The notes beneath the pieces were generated by a model that saw only the letters and a list, made by a program, of their open reading frames with translations, was not told where the DNA came from and searched no databases. From Kalaharituber pfeilii (lineage: Eukaryota > Ascomycota > Pezizomycetes > Pezizales > Pezizaceae), in NCBI GenBank assembly GCA_015179045.1, contig WHUZ01000006.1, positions 1,054,001 to 1,118,000 on the forward strand: 64,000 bases of DNA, read 5' to 3'. Positions 1-9,737 of this stretch are shown here, one piece after another (the stretch's first letter is position 1; the number at the start of each line of letters is the position of its first letter). The position numbers and the translations under genes were made by a program.

Positions 1-31
1 ATTTGAACTCGGCAAGCAGAATGCAACAAAA

Positions 32-979
32 TTAGATCTTCCTCGCCGCCATCTTTGCCAACTCATCTCCAAACTCCTCCAATGGATTCCTGACGAGCTT
101 CGTCTCTTTCCACAAATTGGGCGTCAGGAAGGCATATGTATTGGCGACAGCGGCGAAGGTGGCTTTCAAGGTGTTTTCGAGAGTCTTGGTGGATCCGGAA
201 GAGGCGGTGTAGACGTCATGGACACCTGCAAGCTGGAGGAGACGCTTGACGGCAGGAGAGGCAACGAGACCAGTACCTCGGGGAGCCGGAATTAACTAGT
301 GAAGCTGTCAATATCATCCGGACAATCAATTTTTGGAATTCCAAATTCGTACCCTAACGGTGACGGAACCACACTTTCCACTCTCCTTGGCAGCAAGGGA
401 GTGAGGTTCACCGAGGGAGGTACCCCAGTAACCTCTACGGACCGGGAGGACGGAAAGCTTTGCAATAATAATTGCAGCACGGATAGCAGTAGCAACTTCC
501 TTCGAGGTCTTTATTCCAAGACCAACGTGGCCGGCGCTGTCACCAATGACAACAATGGCCTTGAACCGGGTTCGCTGACCGGCACGAGTCTGCTTCTGCA
601 CTGGCTTAATCTATATAAACACAATGAATATCAAAATCAGCACATGTCCAGCATCGCTTCCCTTGTACCATCCTTCCAGCCTGTTAAATTCCACGAAATC
701 TCGAGGAAGGTCTTGCAGATATCTCACCTTCATAACCTCATCCTTAAGCTCCCTCAAGAAGAAATCCACAATTTGGTACTCCTTGATTGGCAAGCTGTGC
801 AAGTAGATCTCCTCCATAGACTTAATTTTTCCCGCTTTTACCAATCTTCCGAGTTTAGTGACTGGCTGCCATTCCTTCTCCTCGCTCTTGGCCCCACGGC
901 GGGGTCCACGGCGCCCGCGTCCTCGGCCGCGGTCTCCTCCACGGGCTCCAAATCCTCCGGTCTTTGGTGCGTCAGCCAT
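32..979 (-). CDS. RPS2: 40S ribosomal protein S2 (uS5)
   Basis: Component of the small ribosomal subunit near the mRNA entry side; needed for decoding accuracy and 40S maturation (family knowledge). Three exons join in frame: 979-728, 604-353 and 295-32, giving 255 residues. The introns are 605-727 and 296-352, with GTGAGA and GTACGA donors. An N-terminal RG-rich tail (residues about 14-30: [16 protein letters not shown]) is followed by the S5 N-terminal domain (KDEVMK, then [21 protein letters not shown]), the strongly conserved [20 protein letters not shown] and RRGYWG stretches, and the C-terminal S5 domain ([20 protein letters not shown]). The protein ends in KMAARKI. Length and splice phases fit the family with no breaks. 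It is the first of three minus-strand genes; the promoter must lie in 980-1431, downstream of eIF4E. Confidence 0.97.
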
Positions 980-1431
980 TGGTGTTAACTATGCGTTGTA
1001 CTGTGTTGTTAGAGAGCTAGGAGAGGCGTGACGGAGTGCTGATGGGCGTGTTTTTGTTAATGTCGTACACCAGTTCGGCTTGGTGAGCATACACTTTTTT
1101 GCTAATGCAGGTGTGTGCGACTTGTGGAATGAAAGTCACACTCAACTAGTGTGCTGATAAGCGATAAGGGCTGATGCCCTACTACTGTCAGTTGATGGCA
1201 GCCTTGGCATAAATTCATCATGCATGTCATAAAGTTCCTGTGATGAGAGCAACAATAACTACGCCTTAATCGAAGCCTATTGACGAACAATGAAGATGGA
1301 AAATTCCCACAAGTAAGAAATCATATCAGTCATGAAGCGTGTGCATATAGCCCATCCACATTTGGAGCAAAAAGACATCCATAATGGAACCCATGATCCG
1401 TTTAGCCCCGAATTGATATTGATGGGAACAT
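980..1431. other. Intergenic: RPS2 promoter side and eIF4E 3' flank
   Basis: No coding exon is recognisable. The stretch separates the RPS2 start codon from the eIF4E stop codon, both on the minus strand, so it should hold the eIF4E 3' UTR and the RPS2 promoter. No clear TATA box is visible. Confidence 0.6.
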
Positions 1432-2499
1432 TTACGCCACAAACTTAGCTCTCGCTCTGCTGCTTCCGATGTGAGCGCTCTCGGTATGTCCACTAAACTC
1501 CACCATTTCTTTCTCTGGAAGTCTCAACACGTCCTTAAACCGTCTACCAATCTCCATCAATATTTGCCTGCCTTGCTCAGCAGTTCTCCCTGGATATCCG
1601 GTCGCTGGATTCGGCTTCAACGGTCCGCCAATAGTCCTTGTCCATACACCTATCCTGTATAAACCCTTTCGGACATTGACCACTACACCCATGACCTCTT
1701 GATCACGTTCGTTCTCCAAAGTTTCGCCGATGGCAGCAAGCATGACATGCAGCCAGAGTTCATCGATGGGAACATTGCGCTTTTCCTTAAATTGATATGC
1801 CCATTTTCCACCATTCTTATTTTGTTCATCTTCCCATTCAGGACGAATTCCATCTTTGAAAAGATGGTAGTCGGACCTAACAGCAAGCTCAGATGTTTTG
1901 GTAATATTATTCTACATGTTCTGAATTAGCGCCAGGCACACACTGATGTTCAAATAGGATTTCATGCTTCATTATCAATCAATGATGCCACAATGGACAT
2001 TGGTGAACTTACGTATATGCCCCAGAATTCCTCCACAGAATCAAAACTAACAACCTTCTTCAAGTTGTCTGCCCAGTTTTCTGCACCTCCGCCCCCCTGA
2101 AAGCAAAACATACATTAGTTGCTGTAACAAACACCAGGCACTGGTCACCTAGCATAATTTCTTGTGTTGCATTTCCGGGTATCTTTTCATACGGAGTTCG
2201 ATGCAATAGAGCAGGATGGAAACAGAACAAGTCAACGATAGAAAGAAATATTTGGAGAATACCTTTGCGGAAGTTGGCTTCGTAAACCATAAGGTCCATT
2301 TATTCATCAAGGGGTGTTTGACTGTGAAGTTCTCGGCATCGTGAAAAATAGTGACCTGTTCACCCGGAGTTTCCGCCCGAGGGGCTTCTGTTTCCCCACC
2401 CTCACTTTTTTCACCTTGCGGGACGATTGGTGAGATGGGAATTTGATCCAACGGGCGTTGTTCATCAGGAATGCTGAGGGTAGTAGCGGCCTGCGCCAT
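1432..2499 (-). CDS. Eukaryotic translation initiation factor 4E (mRNA cap-binding)
   Basis: Binds the m7G cap and recruits eIF4G to start translation. Three exons, all phase 0: 2499-2263, 2096-2013 and 1911-1432, for 266 residues. A disordered Glu/Pro-rich N-terminus (about 55 residues) precedes the eIF4E core HPLMNKWTLWFTKP. Residues matching the two cap-stacking tryptophans are visible: W87 (AENWADNL) and W133 (IRPEWEDEQNKNGGKW). The dorsal eIF4G/4E-BP site is present as SVEEFWGIYNNI with W104, and W197 lies in IGVWT. The C-terminus GSSRARAKFVA matches the usual GS...R...RF tail. Between IGVWT and the last helix is an extended loop (GGPLKPNPATGYPGRTAEQG), longer than in the animal protein. 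The intron donors are GTATTC and GTAAGT. The family assignment is secure; which eIF4E paralog it is cannot be said. Confidence 0.96.
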
Positions 2500-3359
2500 T
2501 ATTGTAATAGCAGCGGTTTGGTGAGGTGTCCGTAGCTTCGTTTATCAAGTTGATTGAGAACAAAGAAGCAGCAGCCTCTGCGTTAAAAAAAAAGATGAAT
2601 ATAAGTATGTCAGAAGAACAAGATAGGGTGAAATGGATGCTTGTGATTGTTTTGATGACGGAGGAAGTGGAACTGCCAGCTTGGATTCAGAGGTGAGGCG
2701 AGCGTTACAAATTCAGACATGAGTTAAGACAGTTGCTGAGTAACCAGATACGCCAAGCCGCCGCCACACCACTATTGCCTGGCACAAAGAGGTTACATGC
2801 TTTGATGTTTCTACTAGTAATCTAAGTAATTCACACGTGAATTAGACAAGTCTCGGGGAATGGGCATGAAAGCAAGTCTCAGTATTATGTAATTACAAGA
2901 TTAGATTTTGCGTACCTGAAGTATCGCGCCTGAGCTGTGTGGTATATACAGTACGGTACTTGTATGAACTCAGCTATAGACTATATTTGATTGCGTTTTG
3001 TGCTGACAATCACGTGAACCGTGACATCACTAGCTATAGATGCTGCTTAAGCTCGACCGAACATTGTCTGCAGCAAGCATATCTATATCTGTAACTCCAT
3101 ATAAGTCTCTATGTAAACCATCTATTGTTTGTCTACGTTAACATAATGCGAGTCTAAATAAGCACCCCTATTTGCTTATGTGACACTGTTTTATGGCAAC
3201 ACTTAGTCTCGTAACCAGGGCAACACTATGTTGTTTCAAACTTTAAGAATTGTGTTTTATCATGGAATACATGCATGCGGTAGAAAATGAGGCACAATCC
3301 TACTTCCAATGCAATATACCCGCGGCTGAGAAATGATCATGCTCACTTCCCATTTACAA
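2500..3359. other. Intergenic: eIF4E promoter side, Mpv17-like 3' flank
   Basis: No coding exon seen. Contains a micro-insertion (3204-3218, listed separately) about 140 bp downstream of the Mpv17-like stop codon. Confidence 0.5.
3195..3227 (+). mobile_element. 15-bp micro-insertion with perfect 9-bp target duplication
   Basis: TAGTCTCGTAACCAG (3204-3218) is flanked on both sides by GGCAACACT (3195-3203 and 3219-3227). Removing the 15 bp and one repeat leaves a continuous sequence. This is one of a family of such insertions in this window. Confidence 0.8.
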
Positions 3360-4565
3360 TTATACCGCCGACATTATCTTTGTATCTGAAACGGTCCCCT
3401 GATTGGTCCCCGTAGAATTGACGAAACTGAGGTAAGAATTCCAACCTGCGAATTTCAGTAAGTGGTTGTATCACATAAAGATCACGAAAAGCATATACCC
3501 AAGCTCACTAGGTTCACAACCAATAGCCTATGGTTCAATGGAACGAATTTGAAATTCACCAGCTGCACTACCGGCCAGACCATCCAGTTGGTCAACAGTG
3601 TGGAGGTGTAGCTAGTTTTGAGTTTTTCCGAAAGTGAACCGCCCTAGTACAAAGTACTATCGTCAGCTATAAAGATACCATTTATTCAAAGGTGCTCCCG
3701 GTATTGGTATTCACCTCCATCAGAGACATTCCGGAAAAGAAGAACACCATATTGACTGGGGTGAAGATCAATTGATCTGCTGCAACCCTTGCGGCTATGT
3801 CAAGATTTTGCCTTCCCGGGAATTTTATGGACCTCTCTAGAAGCCGGTACCAGTGAACTACCATCGGTCCGAATATAACTAATCAATTGTTTTAGCATGC
3901 GTGCAACTTTTACTATTTTTCCGAGTTGGAAGTAACCTACACCCTCCGTAGAATCCCATTCGGAAAGTTCTCGAGTAATCATGGCTACGAATTCCTCTTT
4001 TTTCAACAATTTGCTGGGCGACACAATCACCGGTTCCGAAGAGAACCTGTGTTTGAATTTTTAGCATACCAAGAAATTCGGTGAAATAGCAGCAAAAATC
4101 CGGGCTCGTGCACGGCAGTATTATCGTGATATCGAAACTGGAACGGCCCTTAAGATCGCAAATCTAAAATGCGATACCCGCTTGATTCGGCATTCGATGC
4201 CTCTTGCTTCCCCAATTCGTTCATCAGAGACTTAGGAAAGACCTAGTGACTCACCCCAGTAGTAACACATTGGGTTAGTACAGGACTCCTCGTAAGTCTC
4301 AACTGATACCTAAAGTCATGCGCATCACATATAGTAAGTATTATCCAAGCGGGCAAAAGCTCATGTGCAAAATTCCCTGCTTAAAATCATAACACCCTAG
4401 GAAGAATGGATCATAATTGTGTGTGTATCTTTATTCAAAAAGGGCACAACGGAAATATAAAGTTGTATGACGTCTGCCACCCCACTTTAAGACATATTGG
4501 CCAAGGGGGAAAGTTGGTAATTCTGAACAAGCATGGGGGGTAAAGGCAGACCATCTGAGAAGCAT
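3360..4565 (-). CDS. Mpv17/PMP22-family inner-membrane channel (Sym1-like)
   Basis: Small four-helix membrane protein of the Mpv17/PMP22/Sym1 family, found in mitochondrial inner or peroxisomal membranes. Six short exons join in frame for 189 residues: 4565-4552, 4309-4255, 4046-3941, 3878-3715, 3643-3499 and 3445-3360. The visible signature, in order: MLLRWYQ, SPVLTQCVTTG, VLFGTGDCVAQQIVEK, HDYSRTFRMGFYGGFIFGP, ARVAADQLIFTPVN, then the family hallmark NWMVWPVVQLVNFKFVPL, HRLLVVNLVSLGWNSYLSF. All junctions are GT...AG and every phase matches. The 14-nt first exon supplies MLLRW and uses a weak GTCTGC donor, so the start is the least certain part. The exons are so short that single-frame ORF scans miss the gene. 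Confidence 0.9.
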
Positions 4566-5102
4566 CTTGAAGAGATATCACGATGCTATAAATTGGGTTT
4601 AGGCTTGTCCAAAACACACTAGTACAATAAGAGAGTGTCTGAAACAAATATGGTATCCACTGCATATCAATGAATTCGATAAGACTGTTAGTCTAGGCTC
4701 ATGAGAGCACTTTAGAGTAGATGGAAAATGGGGAAGATATATGGGTGCCCATGTTCAAAGTACTAACCTCGGCTGATTCACCGGCAATTAATGTGCGACT
4801 TGGTGGAAAACAAAGCTGATAAGACCTCTGTCAAAGTTCTTAGAAGGGAAAGTTGGTCGGTAACACCCGAAAACCTGACTAATTGGTACCAATGATTGAA
4901 GCAAAGTTGACTCGTCGAGCCGATGTGTGGTGTGGTGAACAGAAGCCTCAGCGTGAAAAAGGAAGAAAGATTGTCTGGTCCCTAAACAAGGTGTCGATCG
5001 CAATAGTGTTGAATTTTCTATCAGCCTTTCGATTGGAGTCGGCAGATCCAATGGAAGCTTAATCAGCGGCGGGGTCAAATGGAACACTGCGCACTAAGGT
5101 GG
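4566..5102. other. Gene-free stretch upstream of the Mpv17-like gene
   Basis: An open frame of 99 codons exists on the minus strand (4788-5087), but it resembles no family and has no supporting splice or promoter signal. Nothing else is recognised. Confidence 0.4.
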
Positions 5103-5806
5103 CTCCGTACCTAGGGGCTTGGTATGAGGCTACAGTCTCACCTTGCTATAACGAACCCCGTTATAGCGAAAACCTTGCAGTACTGAAAATATCATGGCTC
5201 CTTCATCCCGTTTGCACTCAAATAATGCCCCTTGCTATAACAAAATTCCACCAAATAAGGAAACGAAAATGAGATAGGAGTAAAGTTATTTCTGTCTACA
5301 TACAAATTGCTCCTGCTATAATGAAAAGCAGCTATGAAATACATGACTAATCAAGGTACTTGTCTCTGAATCCCCTACTCATGACGGGAAACCTTCTACA
5401 TTTACCAAAATTATGTTGGTATCACAACTCTTTATTTACAAAATACTTTCGGAACTCAGCTAGGTTTCTTTTTGCATCATTGTTGCTTCTCTAGTTTTCT
5501 TAATGCCCAACATTTTGTAGACATTCTTCTCTTAGTGTGTTGATATAGATATTTACAATTTCATGTTCAACTATTCCCTAATTTGTAGAAATATTTCCTA
5601 CTTGAGTTATTTCATTCAACAGCAAAACTGCAGAATTAAAGTCTATTGCTGAAAGTTCAGCTACTAAAGAATCTCTACTTACCTGCCAAACATTCTGAAT
5701 AATTTGCCATTCAATATTCTTTAACGAAACCTTGCTATAACGAATAAAGATGGCTAGATTTTTGCCTCTCGTTATAGCAAGGTATGATATGACTGTACTC
5801 CATACC
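5103..5806 (+). mobile_element. 21-bp micro-insertion later split from its right flank by a MITE
   Basis: The 21-bp sequence at 5112-5132 (TAGGGGCTTGG...GAGGCTA) differs by one base from the copy at 61652-61672. Its left flank CTCCGTACC (5103-5111) reappears as CTCCATACC (5798-5806) only after the pogo-like MITE (5133-5795), which sits in the terminal TA of the insertion. With the MITE and one TA removed, the insertion is flanked by an 8/9-matching direct repeat. Confidence 0.7.
5133..5795. mobile_element. Non-autonomous pogo-like element (MITE), 663 bp, TA target
   Basis: The left terminus is CAGTCTCACCTTGCTATAAC; the right terminus reads, on the opposite strand, CAGTCATATCATACCTTGCT. The CCTTGCTATAACGA core is shared by both ends and repeated just inside them. 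TA dinucleotides flank it at 5131-5132 and 5796-5797. A CAG... terminus with TA duplication is typical of the Tc1/mariner-pogo superfamily. No transposase frame is present. Internal sequence (about 5225-5345) is shared, inverted, with 25940-26060. Confidence 0.8.
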
Positions 5807-6354
5807 TGCTATTAACCCTGCACGCTAATACAACATGCTTAAGTGTTCAAGAACCAGGCAGTCTCATGCAGAATCCATGGGTGCCTAGTGCGGAATGCCC
5901 GGCAGTGTGAATATGAGCAGTGGGGGAGACGGACCGTACAAAGTCCGACTGCAATTAAGACGGATGCCGCACAATGGACAGCTGTGGTAGAAACTTCGAC
6001 ATATTTTATATTGTATTTTATTCTCGAGGTATTGGGGGAGCCTATACCGCGGGAGGTGTGAAGCTAGCTTCATGCCAGAGCGATGAGAGATGGTCCATGG
6101 AAGAGTGAAGCCGATTCGCAGCAGAATTGCGTTTATAGATAGAAGCATAATCTAGGTCGTTTCAAAGTATTGAGACACCTGACTAATGCAGCATACGCTA
6201 TGCAGAATGCAATCTGCACTATGCTACTTTTAGATACCCGATACTTGGCAGCCCTTTGAGTTGAACATACTTGTACTCTGTGGTTATGCAAACAGCAGTT
6301 AAAGTAGCATAATCATGACATCTATATACATAATAACAGTGGAAATGGCAGTCC
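5807..6354. other. Gene-free stretch
   Basis: Short open frames on both strands, none recognisable. Nothing else seen. Confidence 0.4.
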
Positions 6355-6660
6355 GGAATGGTACAGAAACGGTTGTCGAAACAGGTGTGAATTGACAAAT
6401 AAAACAGCCGCCAAAACGACCATCAAAACAGCTTCAAAAATTTAGCAAACCTCCTGCCAAATTGACCATCAAACGAATGCTGAAATAGCTGTCAGAATGC
6501 CTGCTGCAACGGTTGTCGAAATGGCTGCCGAAATAATGGTTGCTGAAATGGCTGCCAAGACAGGCCGCTACATGGCTGTTAAAATGATTGATGCAATAGC
6601 TGTTAAAATGGCTGTCGACACGGGTGTTATCAAAGTGCATGCCGAAATAGAATCCAAAAC
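6355..6660 (+). repeat. Degenerate 12-bp minisatellite
   Basis: Loosely repeated 12-bp units of the type GCTGYCRAAATG run through this stretch (e.g. GTTGTCGAAATG, GCTGCCGAAATA, GTTGCTGAAATG, GCTGCCAAGACA, GCTGTTAAAATG). The unit is a multiple of three, so one strand can encode an Ala/Glu/Met-rich periodic peptide and the other a Ser/His/Asn-rich one. This explains the 156-codon minus-strand open frame over 6434-6904. Confidence 0.65.
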
Positions 6661-7130
6661 AGCAGGTGGAGCAAGCGGCAACCATGATGGTAGCGAAAGT
6701 AGGGACTCCCTTGTAGTCAAGAATCTGCCGTCGCGAGCTAATCCAGAAGTATACTAGTGCAAACCAGATACTGCATAGGGCATATTCTGCATTAGTCAGG
6801 GGTCCCAGTATTTTTGAAATGACCGAAAGGGACACTTGTATTGCGTTAAGGGACTCGGCAAGGGGGTAAGATAACACCGTCCACGTGGTGTAAAAAAAAC
6901 TCAACGCATCGATAAATCGCTCTACGAACCTCTAGAATACCAGAGACGTCTAGACTAATTTCAACTCCGATTACATGGCCGGGCTTGCCAATTTTGGACA
7001 CCACACGCAACCTCCCATTGCTTTCTCCATCCCAGACTCTCAACTTCCACGTGCACCCCCTTCGCTTCTCAACTCTTGAAGCAGCTCGCCACCTCCGATC
7101 TCATGGCCTTGGTACACATTCTGGTCCACC

Positions 7131-7406
7131 ATGGCTGATGCAGTCAACTCATTGGTACATGTCGGCGAGAAAGGCCAGCATCCGCACGAGGAATTCGTGG
7201 GAGTGATGTCTGGGGGAATTGCATGGTACGCGCAAGTAAAGCTTTTCGTGGACTTTTCGTGGAGAGGGGGAGGCGAAGGGGCATGTCGTGGGGTATTGGC
7301 TTGCGGCTCCACTTGCGCAATTGCTGGGGTCCAGTATGGGCGTCGGCATTTCGTGAAGGGTTTTCGAACATTAGTCAGCTTTCTGATCACGAGACAGGGA
7401 AAATAA
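7131..7406 (+). CDS. Hypothetical protein, 91 codons (weak)
   Basis: Open frame starting in a good context (CCACCATGG) and encoding MADAVNSLVHVGEKGQH... with no recognisable domain. Four other frames are open over the same GC-rich stretch, so openness is poor evidence here. A minus-strand frame at 6846-7043 is equally plausible. It could be a genuine small gene or chance. Confidence 0.15.
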   Translation: MADAVNSLVHVGEKGQHPHEEFVGVMSGGIAWYAQVKLFVDFSWRGGGEGACRGVLACGSTCAIAGVQYGRRHFVKGFRTLVSFLITRQGK

Positions 7407-7456
7407 ATAAAACTTAGCTCGACAGGTGTCTTGTTTCGGAAATTCGTCCCAACCGA

Positions 7457-7489
7457 ATGGAATAGTTAGTCTCGTAACTATGGAATAGT
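7457..7489 (+). mobile_element. Micro-insertion with perfect 9-10 bp direct repeats
   Basis: ATGGAATAGT (7457-7466) and ATGGAATAGT (7480-7489) flank TAGTCTCGTAACT (7467-7479). Same core as the 3204, 41130, 60843 and 61707 copies. Confidence 0.75.
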
Positions 7490-8965
7490 CTGGTTGCAGA
7501 CGAATGGAAATCTTGCTAGGGTATCATAAGAGTTACGCTGTTGTGCCAAGAGAAAGGTACCCCATCACATCACCTACTAATTCTGTATGTACCTATCGCT
7601 AACGCAGCTTTTCTTCTCATTTCTACCTCTGGAAGGGGCGCGCTATGTCCGCCGATGCTGCGCGACATAACTAATTTATGGCACCCAGGCTATTAATTTA
7701 TCTCTCAGTTTCCCCGCAAAGCCACGGTCATGAGACCAAGGCAACTCCTGACAAGATGGCAATTTCCTTCATGAAGTACCCACGCCGAAAAAGGCTTAGG
7801 TTTAGGGGCAGTACCCGTAATTAGACCAGTCTAGCTAGACCGCAGGAACTACCTGCTCCTCCGCTTTGCGGCCGTTACGTTATGCAGCCAGCGCCATTCT
7901 TGCGCAGATCACACACGAGAAAAGCTGCTCCACTTGTTCCTGAATTGACTTGATCTCAGCGGAAATCTAGGCATCGATGAACAATATGGTCGTTGTCACG
8001 GTCGTCTGGAGATCAGCACCTAAGGCCGAATTGCAATTGACTTAGAAAGGGTGTTTGTTATGTATCTTGGGCCCCACTCTGCATTTGACTATCATATGCT
8101 CAATTCTTCCTCAGAAAATTTGGGACTAGTTGTGGCCCCCAGATTGCTGCATAAGAGGTGAAAATCACTTCCCGTGGTACAGATTCAAAGTCACGAGAAC
8201 AAGAGTCAATTCAGGCACAACCAGATTCTGGCTACTAATGCTTTGGCTGTCACTTTGTTGATATTAATATTACGATCGCACAATGCATAGCTATGCTTAA
8301 CGATGTAAATTTTACTCCGCTGCTGTTCAATTACTTAAGTAGGTACAGAGCGTGGTCCAGAAACCGCATATTAGCTCAGAGATCCAGATATAGACAGGCC
8401 GAGGATTGGCGTTGATAAACATGCTGGCTGTGATCGTGGGGATTTCCTGTGTCAAAAGTAAAAGTCCTGTATGGACTGGAGTAAAAATTCATTCTACTCA
8501 GTCCCCCAGTCTAGCCAAAGCAATATATTCTGCGTTGTTTTCATGGTCACAGCACAGCACCAACCGAGAGGGGTGTAGGCATGTTTACTCTGACCCTGCA
8601 ATATGCAATCATGCAAGCGACCTGATCTGCGACTGGCCCCCATCGATGGACATAATATGGCGCCATGGATCAATTACATTATATTATGTAGAGGAAGTGA
8701 TCAGTGCTCAAGCTGTAGGTGATAGATGCCCAGAGTAATCTGCTCTATGTTAAGTGTTACTGACTTACTCCTTTGTGTTCCCAGGCTTTGAGATAGGTAA
8801 GAGAGGAAAGTTTGGTTAATCGGAAACTCTAGCGCGGTGCATACGTACTAGCACCCGGGCCCGCCCTCCCGTACGCTGCTGCTGTCAATGCTGGGGAGTA
8901 CGGTGTATGGGACGTACGATACATGCGTGGTTTAGTGTTCCCTCCTTGCCCTTGCTTTGCGACTC
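7490..8965. other. Gene-free stretch
   Basis: Contains a 110-codon open frame at 8406-8738 (+) with no recognisable domain. Otherwise nothing supported. Confidence 0.4.
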
Positions 8966-9005
8966 TGATATGAGTAACGAATGAGGTTACGAGACTATGT
9001 ATGAG
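8966..9005 (-). mobile_element. Probable micro-insertion, imperfect flanks
   Basis: On the minus strand the 23-bp sequence over 8975-8997 begins TAGTCTCGTAACC. The flanks TGATATGAG (8966-8974) and TGTATGAG (8998-9005) are similar but differ by an indel/substitution, so the duplication is uncertain. Confidence 0.4.
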
Positions 9006-9699
9006 CCTCGTTTGGTTCCGCTAGGTTCCTTCCCTTGCTTCCAGTGCAGTTTCGATCGACGCGAAATGTGGAGACGATTGTGCGCCTACGGTGTTACAAA
9101 TCATATATGGGGGAACAGGGCTTGCAGAGATAGGTATGTAATTTGTATGTGGAGTTCCCGAATTGGGGACGCTGCAGCATTTTCGTGCACAGCGCGCGCA
9201 AGCGAGTGGGAGTCGGCGTCACAGCACGCGGCGTAGCAGCGCCCCATGGCTCACTTCATCCGCGCACACACACATGTATGATACTGTGATACAGCCCGTC
9301 CCCCGTCCCCCGTCCCCCGTCCCCCATGGTCTGTGCTTACTTCTCAGCTCCGGCCCACCCAAGTGCAGCCGCAATAACGCCCCGCTCGCAACATCAGCAC
9401 ACTCGTGGTATCCTCACGCATGGAAAGCACTGTACCTGCGCATGCGCGGCCCCCATGACATGCAACGTGACACGAACCCTCCCGACAGGCCTGGGACAGG
9501 ACAGACCCTTGTGCACCCAAAACAATATTCACCGCCGACACCCGAGTCCCTATGTACGCACCTACGTTTCCTGACGTGAAGCCGAAGCATATGGCTCATG
9601 ACAATAAATCACCAGATGGACTACTGATACCTAGACCGGGCTTGATTACAATTGTCTGAATGTATAATCGGCTCAGAAATGACGAATCAATTTTCAGCC

Positions 9700-9737
<38 letters not shown>

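Noticed and set aside
292..988. Plus-strand 229-codon open frame over RPS2
   Set aside because: It is the antisense shadow of RPS2 and crosses its introns; no domain of its own.
4788..5087. 99-codon minus-strand frame as the first exon of the Mpv17-like gene
   Set aside because: No family similarity, and a better first exon (MLLRW at 4565) completes the conserved WYQ.
6434..6904. 156-codon minus-strand protein
   Set aside because: Openness is explained by the 12-bp minisatellite; no conserved motif.
9163..9579. 138-codon frame (+) and overlapping frames
   Set aside because: Four frames are open together in simple-sequence DNA; composition is repeat-driven.
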